From CAKZLS01 sp963701445 (lineage in GTDB: Bacteria; Pseudomonadota; Alphaproteobacteria; Rhodospirillales; Defluviicoccaceae), in contig CAVPAM010000038.1 of NCBI GenBank assembly GCA_963701445.1, positions 1-64,000 of the forward strand: a stretch of 64,000 nt of DNA. The letters run 5' to 3'. Position 1 is the first letter of the stretch. Each line of letters begins with the position of its first letter. Made by a program: the position numbers and the translations under genes. Shown one piece after another: positions 1 to 7,475 of this stretch. The notes below the pieces were generated by a model. That model had not been told where the DNA came from. It searched no databases and was given only the letters and a program-made list of their open reading frames with translations.

Positions 1-98
1 CCGCGACCATGAACGGAACCTCGGCGCGGCAGTTTGAATGACGGCTGCAGAACGGAACTCGTCTGACGGCGCCGCTATGTCCCTTCTGGCGGCCCTCG

Positions 99-431
99 CT
101 ACTTGACGATCAGGTTGTTGCGCACCTGCTTGACCCCCTTCACGCCGGCGGCAACCGTGCCGGCGCGGTTCTTGGCCGCCTGCGAGTTGACGAAGCCGCT
201 CAACTGGACGACGCCCTTGTAGGCTTCGACATCGATCTGAAAGATGCTCAGGTCCTTGTCGCCGACAATCTCGCCACGCACCTTGTTGCTGATGACCGAG
301 TCGTCGATGTACTCGCCGGTGCTTTCGCTTGTCCGCGACGAGGTACAGGCCGTGATGGAACCGGCGAGCAAGCCGCCGAGCGTCAGGGCCGTGACGAGAG
401 TGAGGGTGGCGAAGCGACGTGCTTTGTTCAT
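99..431 (-). CDS. BON-domain lipoprotein
   Basis: Small exported lipoprotein of 110 residues. The N-terminus is a lipoprotein signal: positively charged MNKARR, a hydrophobic run, and a lipobox ending in ITAC with the lipidated Cys at about residue 29. Residues 45-110 form one BON domain (IDDSVISNKVRGEI, then a repeated VQLSGFV segment and VRNNLIVK), a fold linked to phospholipid or envelope binding and common in osmotic-stress proteins. The reading frame extends upstream, but the Met at 431 is chosen because it starts the signal peptide. It heads a row of small minus-strand stress-type genes (CsbD, membrane proteins), so an envelope stress role is inferred. Confidence 0.8.
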   Translation of the reverse strand: MNKARRFATLTLVTALTLGGLLAGSITACTSSRTSESTGEYIDDSVISNKVRGEIVGDKDLSIFQIDVEAYKGVVQLSGFVNSQAAKNRAGTVAAGVKGVKQVRNNLIVK

Positions 432-619
432 GGCTATCTGTCTCCAAATCGGCAGGAAAACCGGCCGCTCTCCTGATCCGCGTTGTGTGGCGCAGCCGGC
501 TCCGGGTTCCAATCGACCCGTCGCCGGCGATTCCGGCGCTGATAGGGTTCTCTGGCGGTTAAGGAACGACCGTGGAGCTGATCGAGCATCACGGGACGCC
601 GCCGCCCAGACCGTTTTGT

Positions 620-805
620 TTACTTCTTGTCGATCGCCTCCCGAACAGTGTCCTTCATGCCGCCGACGGCGCTTTGAATTTCGCCCTCGGTCTTCTCGGC
701 CTTTCCTTCCGCTTCCGTCTTCTTGTCGCCCACAAGCTTGCCGGCGGTTTCCTTGATGCTACCGGAAAATTGCTTGAACGATCCTTTGATCCGATCCTTG
801 TCCAT
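620..805 (-). CDS. CsbD family stress protein
   Basis: A 61-residue hydrophilic protein that matches the CsbD family along its full length: MDKDRIKGSFKQFSGSIKE at the start, a Gly/Lys/Glu-rich middle, and AVGGMKDTVREAIDKK at the end. CsbD proteins are abundant general-stress proteins of unknown biochemical role. A good Shine-Dalgarno (ggag-like, AGGAGA on the minus strand) lies just upstream. It sits between the BON lipoprotein and a tiny membrane protein on the same strand. A second CsbD N-terminus occurs fused to a desaturase at 2051-2833. Confidence 0.85.
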   Translation of the reverse strand: MDKDRIKGSFKQFSGSIKETAGKLVGDKKTEAEGKAEKTEGEIQSAVGGMKDTVREAIDKK

Positions 806-838
806 GACGCAGGTCTCCTTTGGTTAAGTCAGACGTGG

Positions 839-1030
839 TTAACGGCCGATCTGGATATTCGTCAGCGATCCAAGCACGCCGAACGCACTCAGCAGCCAGA
901 GCACGACCGCGATCACCACCACGACGTTCATGATGGATTTGATTTTGCCGTCCATCGGTATGTAGGTGTTGGCGGCCCATAGCAGCACGCCAACCACGAT
1001 CAAGACGACGACGACAGAGATTAGAGACAT
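839..1030 (-). CDS. Small two-helix membrane protein (Thivi_2564 type)
   Basis: A 63-residue protein that is almost entirely two hydrophobic helices (residues about 3-20 and 34-52) separated by a short polar hairpin, MDGKIKSIMN. This pattern matches the small Thivi_2564-family membrane proteins found beside CsbD and BON genes in proteobacteria. AGGAGA lies just upstream of the ATG. The function is unknown. Location in a cluster of stress-type small genes is the only functional hint. Confidence 0.7.
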   Translation of the reverse strand: MSLISVVVVLIVVGVLLWAANTYIPMDGKIKSIMNVVVVIAVVLWLLSAFGVLGSLTNIQIGR

Positions 1031-1106
1031 GTAATTCTCCTATTCGGCTCTTCGGATGGGAACGGTCTCGCCGAGTCCCGCAAGCCGAATGAATGCGGTT
1101 ATCGGA

Positions 1107-1301
1107 TCAGGCGAGATGAGCCCTTGTCCCGCGCGGCCCGACCAGAAACCAGGCGATCAAACCAATGACCGGCAAGATCAGGATCAACAGGACCCAGAGC
1201 AGCTTCGTGCCGGTCGTCGCGCCGCTCCCGATCACGTTGATGATCCCCCAGAGATCGAGGACCAGAACAATCAACCCGATCACTCCATATCCAATAGTCA
1301 T
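1107..1301 (-). CDS. PLDc_N-type small membrane protein
   Basis: A 64-residue protein with two transmembrane helices (residues about 5-24 and 34-54). The segment LLWVLLILILPVIGLIAWFL followed by GPR is typical of the phospholipase D nuclease N-terminal (PLDc_N) small proteins, which occur alone or as the membrane anchor of other proteins. There is no catalytic domain here. It belongs to the same minus-strand run as the BON and CsbD genes. Confidence 0.7.
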   Translation of the reverse strand: MTIGYGVIGLIVLVLDLWGIINVIGSGATTGTKLLWVLLILILPVIGLIAWFLVGPRGTRAHLA

Positions 1302-2050
1302 CTCGAGTGCCTCCGCACCTCAACACCGTGTTGGTTGTTTCGTCGCATAAGCGAACTCGGGCAGCGCCTTGACCGCGTCCTCCGTATCGCCCGACAACAC
1401 CTCTTCGTTGCCGGCGACCGAAGACGCTCCTGTCACGACCGTGCCCTCTCATCTGTCGCGGAAGGATCAAACCCGCTCGCCAAGTCGCTGGCCCCGGGGC
1501 GCAATCCTTCCCAAGAAAACTGAACAGACCGAGCCTATGCTTGTGGCACGAGGGGCGCGCTAACCCAGATCAGTATGTCAGGAATGTTTTTGCCGCTGGT
1601 CGTGACCGCGAGCATGGTCTTCAGGCGAGCAGAGTGCCGATCATCGCGTCCCCGTCCTCCACCGCGCGGACGCGGCGCGCCCTCAGCGGTTCCCTTCGCC
1701 TCCGGCACCACCTTCGTTTACCCAGATTTCGATCTCGGCGTCCTTAATGCCGCCGACGGCCTTCCCGAGACGCACGAAAGTCGACGAAGAGCGCGTTCGG
1801 TTGGCGATGAAGGGGGCGAAGACCAGGGGATGAGGCTCCCGATGTGGCGCTGGTAGACACTATACATTCGGCCAAGAGACGGGTGCAGCACCCGGGTTCA
1901 GTCCGAGGCGCCGCCACAGGAGGCCTGCGATCGCTATATTGCCGCTCGGACAGCGTGCGTGGTCGAGGCGCATCCGTGGAGGACTTGGCCCATAGTCCCT
2001 CCTGCAAGTGACGGCGGAACGATAGACCATCACAATCCGGGGCTAAAAAT
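1302..2050. other. Gene-poor stretch with coding remnants
   Basis: I see no convincing intact gene in these 749 bases. It holds one copy of a 67-68 bp dispersed repeat (1560-1627). On the minus strand at 1683-1859 there is an open frame with no usable start codon; it contains the coherent peptide VRLGKAVGGIKDAEIEIWVN, which looks like the tail of a lost protein. A 38-codon minus-strand frame at 1320-1436 with a GTG start is possible but unsupported. The stretch looks like rearranged or decaying DNA. Confidence 0.4.
1560..1627. repeat. Dispersed repeat, copy A
   Basis: A 68-bp segment starting ctaacccagatcag and ending catggtcttcaggcg, repeated imperfectly at 3353-3419. The two copies share both ends exactly and differ at about a dozen internal positions including one indel. 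They flank the CsbD-desaturase region, 1.8 kb apart in the same orientation. Confidence 0.7.
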
Positions 2051-2833
2051 CTAGGTGCCGCTCGACGCCTGCGCCAGATGACGGAAACCGACGAGCTTGC
2101 CTCGGTCCTCGTCCCACAACGCCAGCCGGGCACTCTTGAAGCTTTCGATCAGGCTGATCCGCGATGCGGCATGGAGGTCCGGGATACTATCCAGGCATTC
2201 CTGCAGCCGGTAGTTCGGGATCTTGCTGCATAGGTGATGGATGTGGTGGAGGCCGATGTTGCCGGTGAACCACTGCAGGACCTTCGGCAGATCATAGTAG
2301 GAGCTGCCCTTGATCGCCGCGTCATGAAAGCTCCAGCGCTCGTCGGTCTGCCAGTAGGCGCCATCGAACTGGTGCTGAATGTAGAACAGCCATGTGCCGA
2401 AGGTGGCGGCGAGCATCATGGTCGTACCGTGGACCAGCAGGAACGGTCCGAAGCCGACGGAGGCCGCAGCGGCGGCGGCGGCGGCGGCGATCAGGATGTC
2501 GGTGGCGACGATGCTGCGCCACGCCTCGCGCCACGTCAGCGGAAGGCCGAACGGCACACGGTGCTTGAGAAAGAAAAAGTAGTAGGCGCCGACACTGAAC
2601 AGGATGGCCGGATTGCGATACAGACGGTAGGCGAATCGCCCCCGGGCGGGAAGCGCGAGATACTCCTTCACCGTCAGGGTATCGATGTCCCCGACCCGCG
2701 ACGTTCCGTCCCGATACTTCTCGGCCTTTCCTTTCGCCGCCGCATCGTTGTCGCCGGAAAGCGTGCCGACTGCGTTCTTAATGCCGCCAGAGAATTGCTT
2801 GATCGCTCGCCTGGCACGACCTTTGCCCACCAC
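2051..2833 (-). CDS. CsbD N-terminus fused to truncated fatty acid desaturase
   Basis: A 260-residue open frame made of two unrelated parts. Residues 1 to about 46 are a CsbD-like N-terminus (IKQFSGGIKNAVGTLSGDN, GKAEK). From about residue 47 (VGDIDTLTVKEYLALPARG) it matches the C-terminal two thirds of a membrane fatty acid desaturase, including transmembrane segments and the last histidine box GLHHIHHLCSKIPNYRL. In the family, VGDI..TLTVKEYL follows the first two His boxes (HDCGH-like and HNxHH-like). Both are absent here, so the di-iron site cannot be complete and desaturase activity is unlikely. I infer a rearrangement scar rather than a designed fusion. The 82-bp direct repeat covers its start. 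Confidence 0.75.
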   Translation of the reverse strand: MVGKGRARRAIKQFSGGIKNAVGTLSGDNDAAAKGKAEKYRDGTSRVGDIDTLTVKEYLALPARGRFAYRLYRNPAILFSVGAYYFFFLKHRVPFGLPLTWREAWRSIVATDILIAAAAAAAAASVGFGPFLLVHGTTMMLAATFGTWLFYIQHQFDGAYWQTDERWSFHDAAIKGSSYYDLPKVLQWFTGNIGLHHIHHLCSKIPNYRLQECLDSIPDLHAASRISLIESFKSARLALWDEDRGKLVGFRHLAQASSGT

Positions 2834-2867
2834 CTAGCCTCCCATCATTAAATAAAACATGCAAGCG
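2786..2867. repeat. 82-bp direct repeat, copy 1
   Basis: A perfect 82-base direct repeat with 2904-2985, offset by 118 bases. Copy 1 contains the first 16 codons and ribosome-binding region of the CsbD-desaturase fusion gene on the minus strand. The junction structure suggests a local tandem duplication. Confidence 0.9.
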
Positions 2868-2903
2868 AAGAAGCCGCGAAGGCGGTTCGAGGCTCGCGAG
2901 GAG

Positions 2904-2985
2904 GCCAGAGAATTGCTTGATCGCTCGCCTGGCACGACCTTTGCCCACCACCTAGCCTCCCATCATTAAATAAAACATGCAAGCG
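2904..2985. repeat. 82-bp direct repeat, copy 2
   Basis: Second copy of the 82-base repeat. It carries a stub of the same CsbD-like start (minus strand) that runs out of frame into the 36-base spacer, so it is an orphan 5' end with no gene body. Confidence 0.9.
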
Positions 2986-3054
2986 CACGAGAACCCCGCG
3001 AAGCGCACGTTCGGTTGGCTCCGCGGAAATTCCGCCGCGCTGACGAGCGACTGG

Positions 3055-3201
3055 TCACGTTCTCGGACCCCTCGGCAGGACCAAGTTGTCGATTTGTTCA
3101 TCGCTGAGATCGGCCAACTGATCGACCTTCGACGCCCATTCTTTCGGCGTTTGCCACCGATGATAGAGAAGGACCAAGCTTATTTCGTCCAAATCCGCCA
3201 T
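3055..3201 (-). CDS. Possible 48-residue hypothetical protein
   Basis: A short minus-strand frame starting MADLDEISLVLLYHRWQTPK and ending LPRGPRT. It is acidic and amphipathic with a coherent residue mix (DQLADLSDEQIDNL). AGGA lies 10-14 bases before the ATG. It is read away from the Crp/Fnr gene and towards the direct repeat. I do not recognise a family. The case rests on composition and the ribosome-binding site only. Confidence 0.4.
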   Translation of the reverse strand: MADLDEISLVLLYHRWQTPKEWASKVDQLADLSDEQIDNLVLPRGPRT

Positions 3202-3352
3202 TCGTTTCCCGTCCTCATCTGGCGCTCAATCTGGACATGATGATATTTGCCTGTCCTAATGATCGCGCCCACTGGCCAAGTCCGTGGCCCAAGGTTCATG
3301 GTTCCTTCAAGACTTGGCGGGGTAACCCTATCCCCTCGGGGTGGTTCATGGA

Positions 3353-3419
3353 CTAACCCAGATCAGCATTTCAGGAACAATTTTCCCCTGGTCGCGACCG
3401 CGGGCATGGTCTTCAGGCG
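3353..3419. repeat. Dispersed repeat, copy B
   Basis: Second copy of the 67-68 bp repeat of 1560-1627. It directly abuts the stop codon of the Crp/Fnr gene at 3420. The segment gaccgcgggcatggtc has short inverted ends. Confidence 0.7.
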
Positions 3420-4148
3420 TTATTTCGCAGGTCGGCCGTGATTGAGGTAGCCGCTGTCGTACCCCGCCAGTTCCTTGAGACCTTCCAGGTCGTGAATGAT
3501 TACCTGATGGGCCTTGACCGTGATCAGGCCGCGCTCACGCAGCTGGCGAAGAATACGATTGACATGAATGGCGCTGAGGCCGAGAGCGTCGGCCAGGACG
3601 TACTGGTTGAGCGGGCAGGCGAAGCCGGTGGGTGAGAGCGAACCGATCATTTCCAGCCGTTGCCCCAGCTCGAGGAAAAGATGGGCAAGCCGTTCGATGG
3701 CGCTGCGGCGTCCGATGTTCACCAGGTGCTCGACCACCATTGCCTCGTCGCGTGACGTCGCCCATAGAATGGCGGCGGCGAGCCGCGGGAACTCCTGGAA
3801 GATGTCGATCAACCTCTGTTTTGGGACCTCGCTGATGACGGCATCGGTCAAGCTCGCGAAGGAATGATCGGACGTCCGCAACAGAATGCTGCGCAGTCCC
3901 ATGAAATCGCCCGGCAGCGGAAAGCCGATGATCTGACGGTTGCCGCTGGGCACCAATTTGTAGCAGTTGGCCCATCCCTCCTGCAGGATCCACGCGCGAT
4001 GATCCGTTTGCCCCTCGTAGACGATTTCCGTCAGTGCCGCGACGGTGCGGCGGCGGGATTGGAGGTCGGCAAGGCACGCCAATTCGTCCGTCGACAACTC
4101 GATGAAGGTGTTGAGCTTTTTCGCCAGAGGGGTCTCGACCTGCGACAT
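3420..4148 (-). CDS. Crp/Fnr family transcriptional regulator
   Basis: A 242-residue regulator. Residues about 25-140 form a cyclic-nucleotide-binding-like beta barrel (IVYEGQTDHRAWILQEGWAN, IIGFPLPGDFMGLRSILL). The C-terminal winged helix contains LADALGLSAIHVNRILRQLR. There is no N-terminal Cys cluster as in Fnr, so oxygen sensing by an Fe-S cluster is unlikely; the ligand is unknown. The frame is open for 37 further codons upstream, but the Met at 4148 has AAAGG eight bases before it and gives the normal family length. It points away from the small gene at 4399 and could regulate it or the nearby phasin; this is inference. Confidence 0.85.
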   Translation of the reverse strand: MSQVETPLAKKLNTFIELSTDELACLADLQSRRRTVAALTEIVYEGQTDHRAWILQEGWANCYKLVPSGNRQIIGFPLPGDFMGLRSILLRTSDHSFASLTDAVISEVPKQRLIDIFQEFPRLAAAILWATSRDEAMVVEHLVNIGRRSAIERLAHLFLELGQRLEMIGSLSPTGFACPLNQYVLADALGLSAIHVNRILRQLRERGLITVKAHQVIIHDLEGLKELAGYDSGYLNHGRPAK

Positions 4149-4398
4149 TCGAACAACCTTTAGGTCCCGGACGGACCCCGCGGCGGACTCCAACGCGGTT
4201 GCCGTGGCGTTCGCTTGCGGGCGATGGGAAGAGGCCAGCGCAAGGGCAAATCCGTTCATACGCCCAAGCGAACGCCAATTCTCCCTCGACTATCACACAT
4301 TAGCGTTTGCCGTGGAATACCGGTGTACCCTTCGCCGTTCAGTCGTTTTGGAGCGCGGCTGAGCATTCCGCATGATTACGGCTCCGCAAGGAACGCTC

Positions 4399-4635
4399 AT
4401 GAAAAAGAACTCAAATGCTGCCGGCCTCGCGGCCCTTTCTATTTGCGAGTCGTTGCTGTTGTCGCTGACGGACCTCAAGATCATCGAACGCGGAGAGGTG
4501 GTGTCGATCCTCAAGGATGCCGCCGCCGCGCACCGTGGCGCCATCGCCGAGTCGAAAACCCCGCAGGCGCACCAAGCGGCCGTCGACGTGATCGACCGCA
4601 TCATCAAAGGCAAGAACTCGGTGCGGCACGCCTGA
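4399..4635 (+). CDS. Hypothetical protein, 78 residues
   Basis: A small, mostly helical protein (SICESLLLSLTDLKIIERGE, then VVSILKDAAAAHRGAIAESK) ending in VIDRIIKGKNSVRHA. The Met at 4399 is preferred over 4372 because AAGGA lies six bases before it. It resembles short conserved hypothetical proteins of alphaproteobacteria whose function is unknown. It is divergent from the Crp/Fnr gene, so shared regulation is possible. Confidence 0.6.
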   Translation: MKKNSNAAGLAALSICESLLLSLTDLKIIERGEVVSILKDAAAAHRGAIAESKTPQAHQAAVDVIDRIIKGKNSVRHA

Positions 4636-4659
4636 TTGCGGCGCCTGCCTCCTCGCCAT

Positions 4660-4838
4660 GGAGCCTCGCCCGCGGCGGCGTCGATTACGAAACCGTGCCA
4701 GATCGGCTGCTGGTACGGGAGCCGCTCCCGAGGTGAAACAGCACCCCGACGTTGTAGAGCACGCCAGCGGCCACCATCAGCACGAGTCCAAGGGGCGACA
4801 TCGACGCCGACAGCGGTTCGACGGCGGGGCCGGTTGGA
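4660..4838 (-). pseudogene. Fragment of a second hemolysin III gene
   Basis: This stretch is a diverged copy of the 3' part of the hemolysin III gene at 5813-6467: both contain gccagatcggctgctggta followed by matching sequence that encodes LPYQQPIWH and PLSASMSPLGL on the minus strand. One base is missing relative to the parent at the codon for Trp in HLWERLPYQ, so the frame is broken. The first helices and the normal C-terminus are absent. It is a remnant of duplication or of a related gene. Confidence 0.75.
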
Positions 4839-4928
4839 AACCGGGAGGCCGAGCCGATCGCCGAGAAGCAGGCGCGACGAGGCGCGCGTCATGCCTATGC
4901 TCGCCGAACGGTTGCTTCGGACAAAAAT

Positions 4929-4963
4929 AAAGGCGGCCACTCACCTGAGAGTGACCGCCTTTT
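4929..4963 (-). terminator. Rho-independent terminator of the phasin gene
   Basis: A hairpin with arms aaaggcggccact and agtgaccgccttt (one mismatch), an 8-base loop, and an A-run on the left that becomes a T-run on the minus strand. It lies 46 bases past the phasin stop codon. Confidence 0.85.
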
Positions 4964-5008
4964 GAGGGAGGGTCGATTGCCGCTTAGCTGCTTGCGTTAC
5001 GCGTCGCC

Positions 5009-5482
5009 TCAACCGGCTTTCGTCTTGGGCGCCGATGGCGGGGTGGTCTTCGACGCCGCTTGCTTCACCTCGTCCAGCGACGCGGAAACCCGGTGGCCGA
5101 TGGCGTCCATGGTGGCATTTTGCCCCTTGGTGACCATCTCGGCCAATTCGCGCATATTCGCCAAGGCCCTCTCGAAGCCCACCTTCGCGACTTCGGCTTG
5201 CTTCGCCAGGAGATCTCGCGGGGAGCTGACCGTGCCCAGTGTCGCCATCGACTTCGCGGTCTCGCTCATTGTCTCCTGAAGGATTTCGGCCTGTCGCTTT
5301 CCCACGGCGTTCATGCTGTCCATGGCCGTGCGGCTCGCGGCGGCCAAGGCCTCGATGTTTTTGCGCTGGCCCGCCATGACCGCTTCGGCGTCGATACCGG
5401 ATACAGAGAGCGCCTTGAGCTTGCCCGCCAGATCAGCCGTAATCTGCGACGGGTCTAGAAAGTTTGCCTGTAATGTCGACAT
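5009..5482 (-). CDS. Phasin family protein
   Basis: A 157-residue Ala/Met-rich helical protein of the Phasin_2 type. It has MSTLQANFLDPSQ at the start, amphipathic helices (IEALAAASRTAMDSMNAVGK, then EILQETMSETAK), a conserved core KAEVAKVGFERALANMRELA-like segment, and a Pro/Lys-rich tail. Phasins coat polyhydroxyalkanoate granules in the cytoplasm, so PHA storage by this organism is inferred. GGAG lies seven bases before the ATG and a strong terminator follows, so it is a single-gene unit. Confidence 0.85.
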   Translation of the reverse strand: MSTLQANFLDPSQITADLAGKLKALSVSGIDAEAVMAGQRKNIEALAAASRTAMDSMNAVGKRQAEILQETMSETAKSMATLGTVSSPRDLLAKQAEVAKVGFERALANMRELAEMVTKGQNATMDAIGHRVSASLDEVKQAASKTTPPSAPKTKAG

Positions 5483-5812
5483 AATAATACTCCATGATTC
5501 CAGACTACAAATTATTTGCTGTCGGGAAATTATTGGGAAAAAAATTTAGCGTGTTTCGCTATGCATACTATCATGTGGGGGCGGCTTTATTATTTTCAAT
5601 GTCTCTTTACGCTAAATTCGTCGTGTGCGGAGAAATATTTTGCCGTGCGCGGGAAATGATTTCGGTTTTATTTTCGGTTGGAAGAAAGCCGTACTCGCCG
5701 CCGCGCGTCCTCGTGGTCCCGCCCACGGCATCGTCGAATTCGCGGTAGGCCGGCCGAGCGGCGTCGGATGCAAAATCGATGGGGTCGTGAATCACTCGGA
5801 CGGCCGCGTCCA
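5483..5812. other. AT-rich intergenic region upstream of the phasin gene
   Basis: About 200 bases here are much richer in A+T than the rest of the window (for example 5510-5690). No gene is visible. It should contain the phasin promoter on the minus strand; I could not pick a clear -35/-10 pair. The sequence next to the hemolysin III stop returns to normal composition. Confidence 0.4.
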
Positions 5813-6467
5813 TCAACCGAGGCTGCCCGGGAGCGCCACTTCGCCCATGACCATCGCGTAGTGGCAGGCGGCGGCGGCGATCACGAAGGCGTGCCAGATC
5901 GGCTGCTGGTAGGGAAGCCGCTCCCAGAGGTGAAACAGCACGCCGACGCTGTAGAGCACGCCACCCATCACCAGCAGCGCGAGCCCGAGAGGCGACATGG
6001 ACGCCGACAGCGGTTCGAACGCAACGACGATGGTCCAGCCGAGGAACAGGTAGAGCCCCACCGAGAGGCGGGGGAAGCGGTGCACCCAGATCAGCTTCAG
6101 CATGACGCCGGCGAGGGCCACCGACCAGACATAGAGAAGCAACCACTGGCTCCAGGCGCCATCCATTTTCATGGCGACAAGGGGGGTATAGGTACCGGCG
6201 ATCATCACGAAGATGGCGGCATGGTCGATCCGGCGGAGCAGGTCCTTGTGCCTGGCCGCTCCGCCGCCGTTGTAGAGCGCGGACGCGATCAGCATCGCCA
6301 ACAGCCCGACGCCATAGACGATCACGCTGAGGGTCAGCGCCGGATTCCCCTGCGGCGCCGCGACGGCCACCAGCGCGACGACGCCGGCAAGGCCCGCGGC
6401 CACTCCGAGCCGCATGGACCCACGCATCGGCAATCCGCTCGCCCCGGCCGAGCGGTCGCGGTTCCAC
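5813..6467 (-). CDS. Hemolysin III / PAQR-type membrane protein, frameshifted N-terminus
   Basis: A seven-helix membrane protein of the hemolysin III (YqfA/PAQR) family. Signature residues are SALYN, the DHAAIFVMIAGTYTP motif and the C-terminal PYQQPIWHAFVIAAAACHYA with conserved His. Despite the name, the family contains membrane hydrolase-like proteins. The family's N-terminus (ERIADAWVHALGVAAG) is split: ERIADAWVHA is in one frame and LGVAAGLAGVV in another. Removing one G at about 6405-6414 joins them, giving a start at GTG 6467 or further upstream. As read, the frame would have to start at 6427 or 6415 and lack the first helix's leader. See the findings on indels. Confidence 0.8.
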
Positions 6468-6600
6468 TCCGCGGCCGCGCGATGGCGGTGCCGTGGTCGC
6501 GCTCACGGCCGTCCGCCGGCGATGTCAGCGCGCTCCGGCGGGCGTCCCGGCCCTCGCGCCATGACGTTGGGCCGCGCCGTTTCCGCCGCCTCGCCGGCCG

Positions 6601-6837
6601 TCAGAAGGCGCGGAAGGTCAGCGTGGTCAGCGAGCGTTGGATGCCCTCCACGTCGAGGATGCGGTCGTTGACGAACTTGCCGATGTCGGTGTCTTCGGGG
6701 ATGTAGACCTTCATGATCAGATCGTAGTCGCCGCTGGTGGAATACATTTCCGACACGATCTCCCGCTGATAGAGCTCGTCGGCGACCTGGTAGGTTTTCC
6801 CCGGATGACAGAGAAGCTGAACGAAAATGAGCGTCAT
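6601..6837 (-). CDS. Lrp/AsnC ligand-binding (RAM) domain protein
   Basis: A 78-residue protein that is a stand-alone AsnC_trans_reg/RAM domain (STSGDYDLIMKVYIPEDTDI, then DVEGIQRSLTTLTFRAF). It lacks the helix-turn-helix found in full Lrp/AsnC regulators. Such single domains are common in alphaproteobacteria and may bind amino acids or form mixed oligomers with full-length regulators. The Met at 6837 is the natural start; the frame upstream runs through a 25-bp tandem repeat and is not coding. Confidence 0.8.
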   Translation of the reverse strand: MTLIFVQLLCHPGKTYQVADELYQREIVSEMYSTSGDYDLIMKVYIPEDTDIGKFVNDRILDVEGIQRSLTTLTFRAF

Positions 6838-6880
6838 GGCGTCGTCCTTGTGTGCGCGGGTCCGGAGGGAACGCGATCCC

Positions 6881-6949
6881 GAATGCGCTCGGGGCCGAGT
6901 TTCAAATATGCGCTCGGGGGCGAGTTCTGAATATGCGCTCGGGGGCGAC
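6881..6949. repeat. 25-bp tandem repeat, about 2.7 units
   Basis: Three units begin at 25-base steps with the core atgcgctcggggscgag (positions 6883, 6908 and 6933). It lies directly upstream of the AsnC-type gene on the minus strand. Confidence 0.8.
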
Positions 6950-7004
6950 CGCCCCGCAACGACAAAACCGTTGCCGGCCGAATGCATGATAGGCCAGCGG
7001 ACGG

Positions 7005-7475
7005 TCACGGTATAAGACGGTCGGCCATGCGGTCGCGGAACGCGGCGGGGGTCAGGATGGGCACGGGGAAGGTGTCCGCCAGGGCCAACAGGTCGGCGTC
7101 GCCGGTGACCAGGGCGTCGGCCCTGGCGGCGAGGGCCAGCGCCAGGAACGGGCGGTCGAAGGGGTCGCGGCAGGGGGGAACCTCGGTGGGGTCGGGCACG
7201 GTGACGGTTTCGCACCACGGCAAATAGTCGCCGAGCAGGTCCTCGCGCTCGCCTTCGGTCAGCTTGAATTTCGGATACGACAGGACCCGGAGCAGTTCGG
7301 TGGCGGTGTCGCGGCTGGCCAACGGGCGGAAGGCTGGGGGGCGGGTGTCGTCCGACCGCCAGGCATGGCGCAGCCATGCCAGGGAGCCGGCCGGAAACAG
7401 CAGGGCCGACAGCAGTACGTTGGTGTCGAGCACCACGCGCGCTGGTGTATCACGCACGAGACGTGCCGGGGTCAT
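7005..7475 (-). CDS. PIN-domain toxin of a toxin-antitoxin pair
   Basis: A 156-residue PIN-domain protein. The first catalytic Asp is in VVLDTNVLLSAL, a conserved Glu is in TATELLRVLSYPKF, and the later Asp residues are in RDPFDRPFLALAL and LVTGDADLL. PIN toxins are Mg-dependent ribonucleases. The start codon overlaps the stop of the upstream AbrB-type gene by four bases (ATGA), a typical antitoxin-toxin arrangement. It belongs to the longer 'putative toxin, PIN family' group rather than classic VapC. All expected acidic positions are present, so it is probably active. Confidence 0.85.
   Translation of the reverse strand: MTPARLVRDTPARVVLDTNVLLSALLFPAGSLAWLRHAWRSDDTRPPAFRPLASRDTATELLRVLSYPKFKLTEGEREDLLGDYLPWCETVTVPDPTEVPPCRDPFDRPFLALALAARADALVTGDADLLALADTFPVPILTPAAFRDRMADRLIP

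Noticed and set aside
1320..1436. 38-codon minus-strand frame with GTG start (TGASSVAGNEEVLSGDTEDA)
   Set aside because: Composition is plausible but there is no clear ribosome-binding site and no family; too weak to call.
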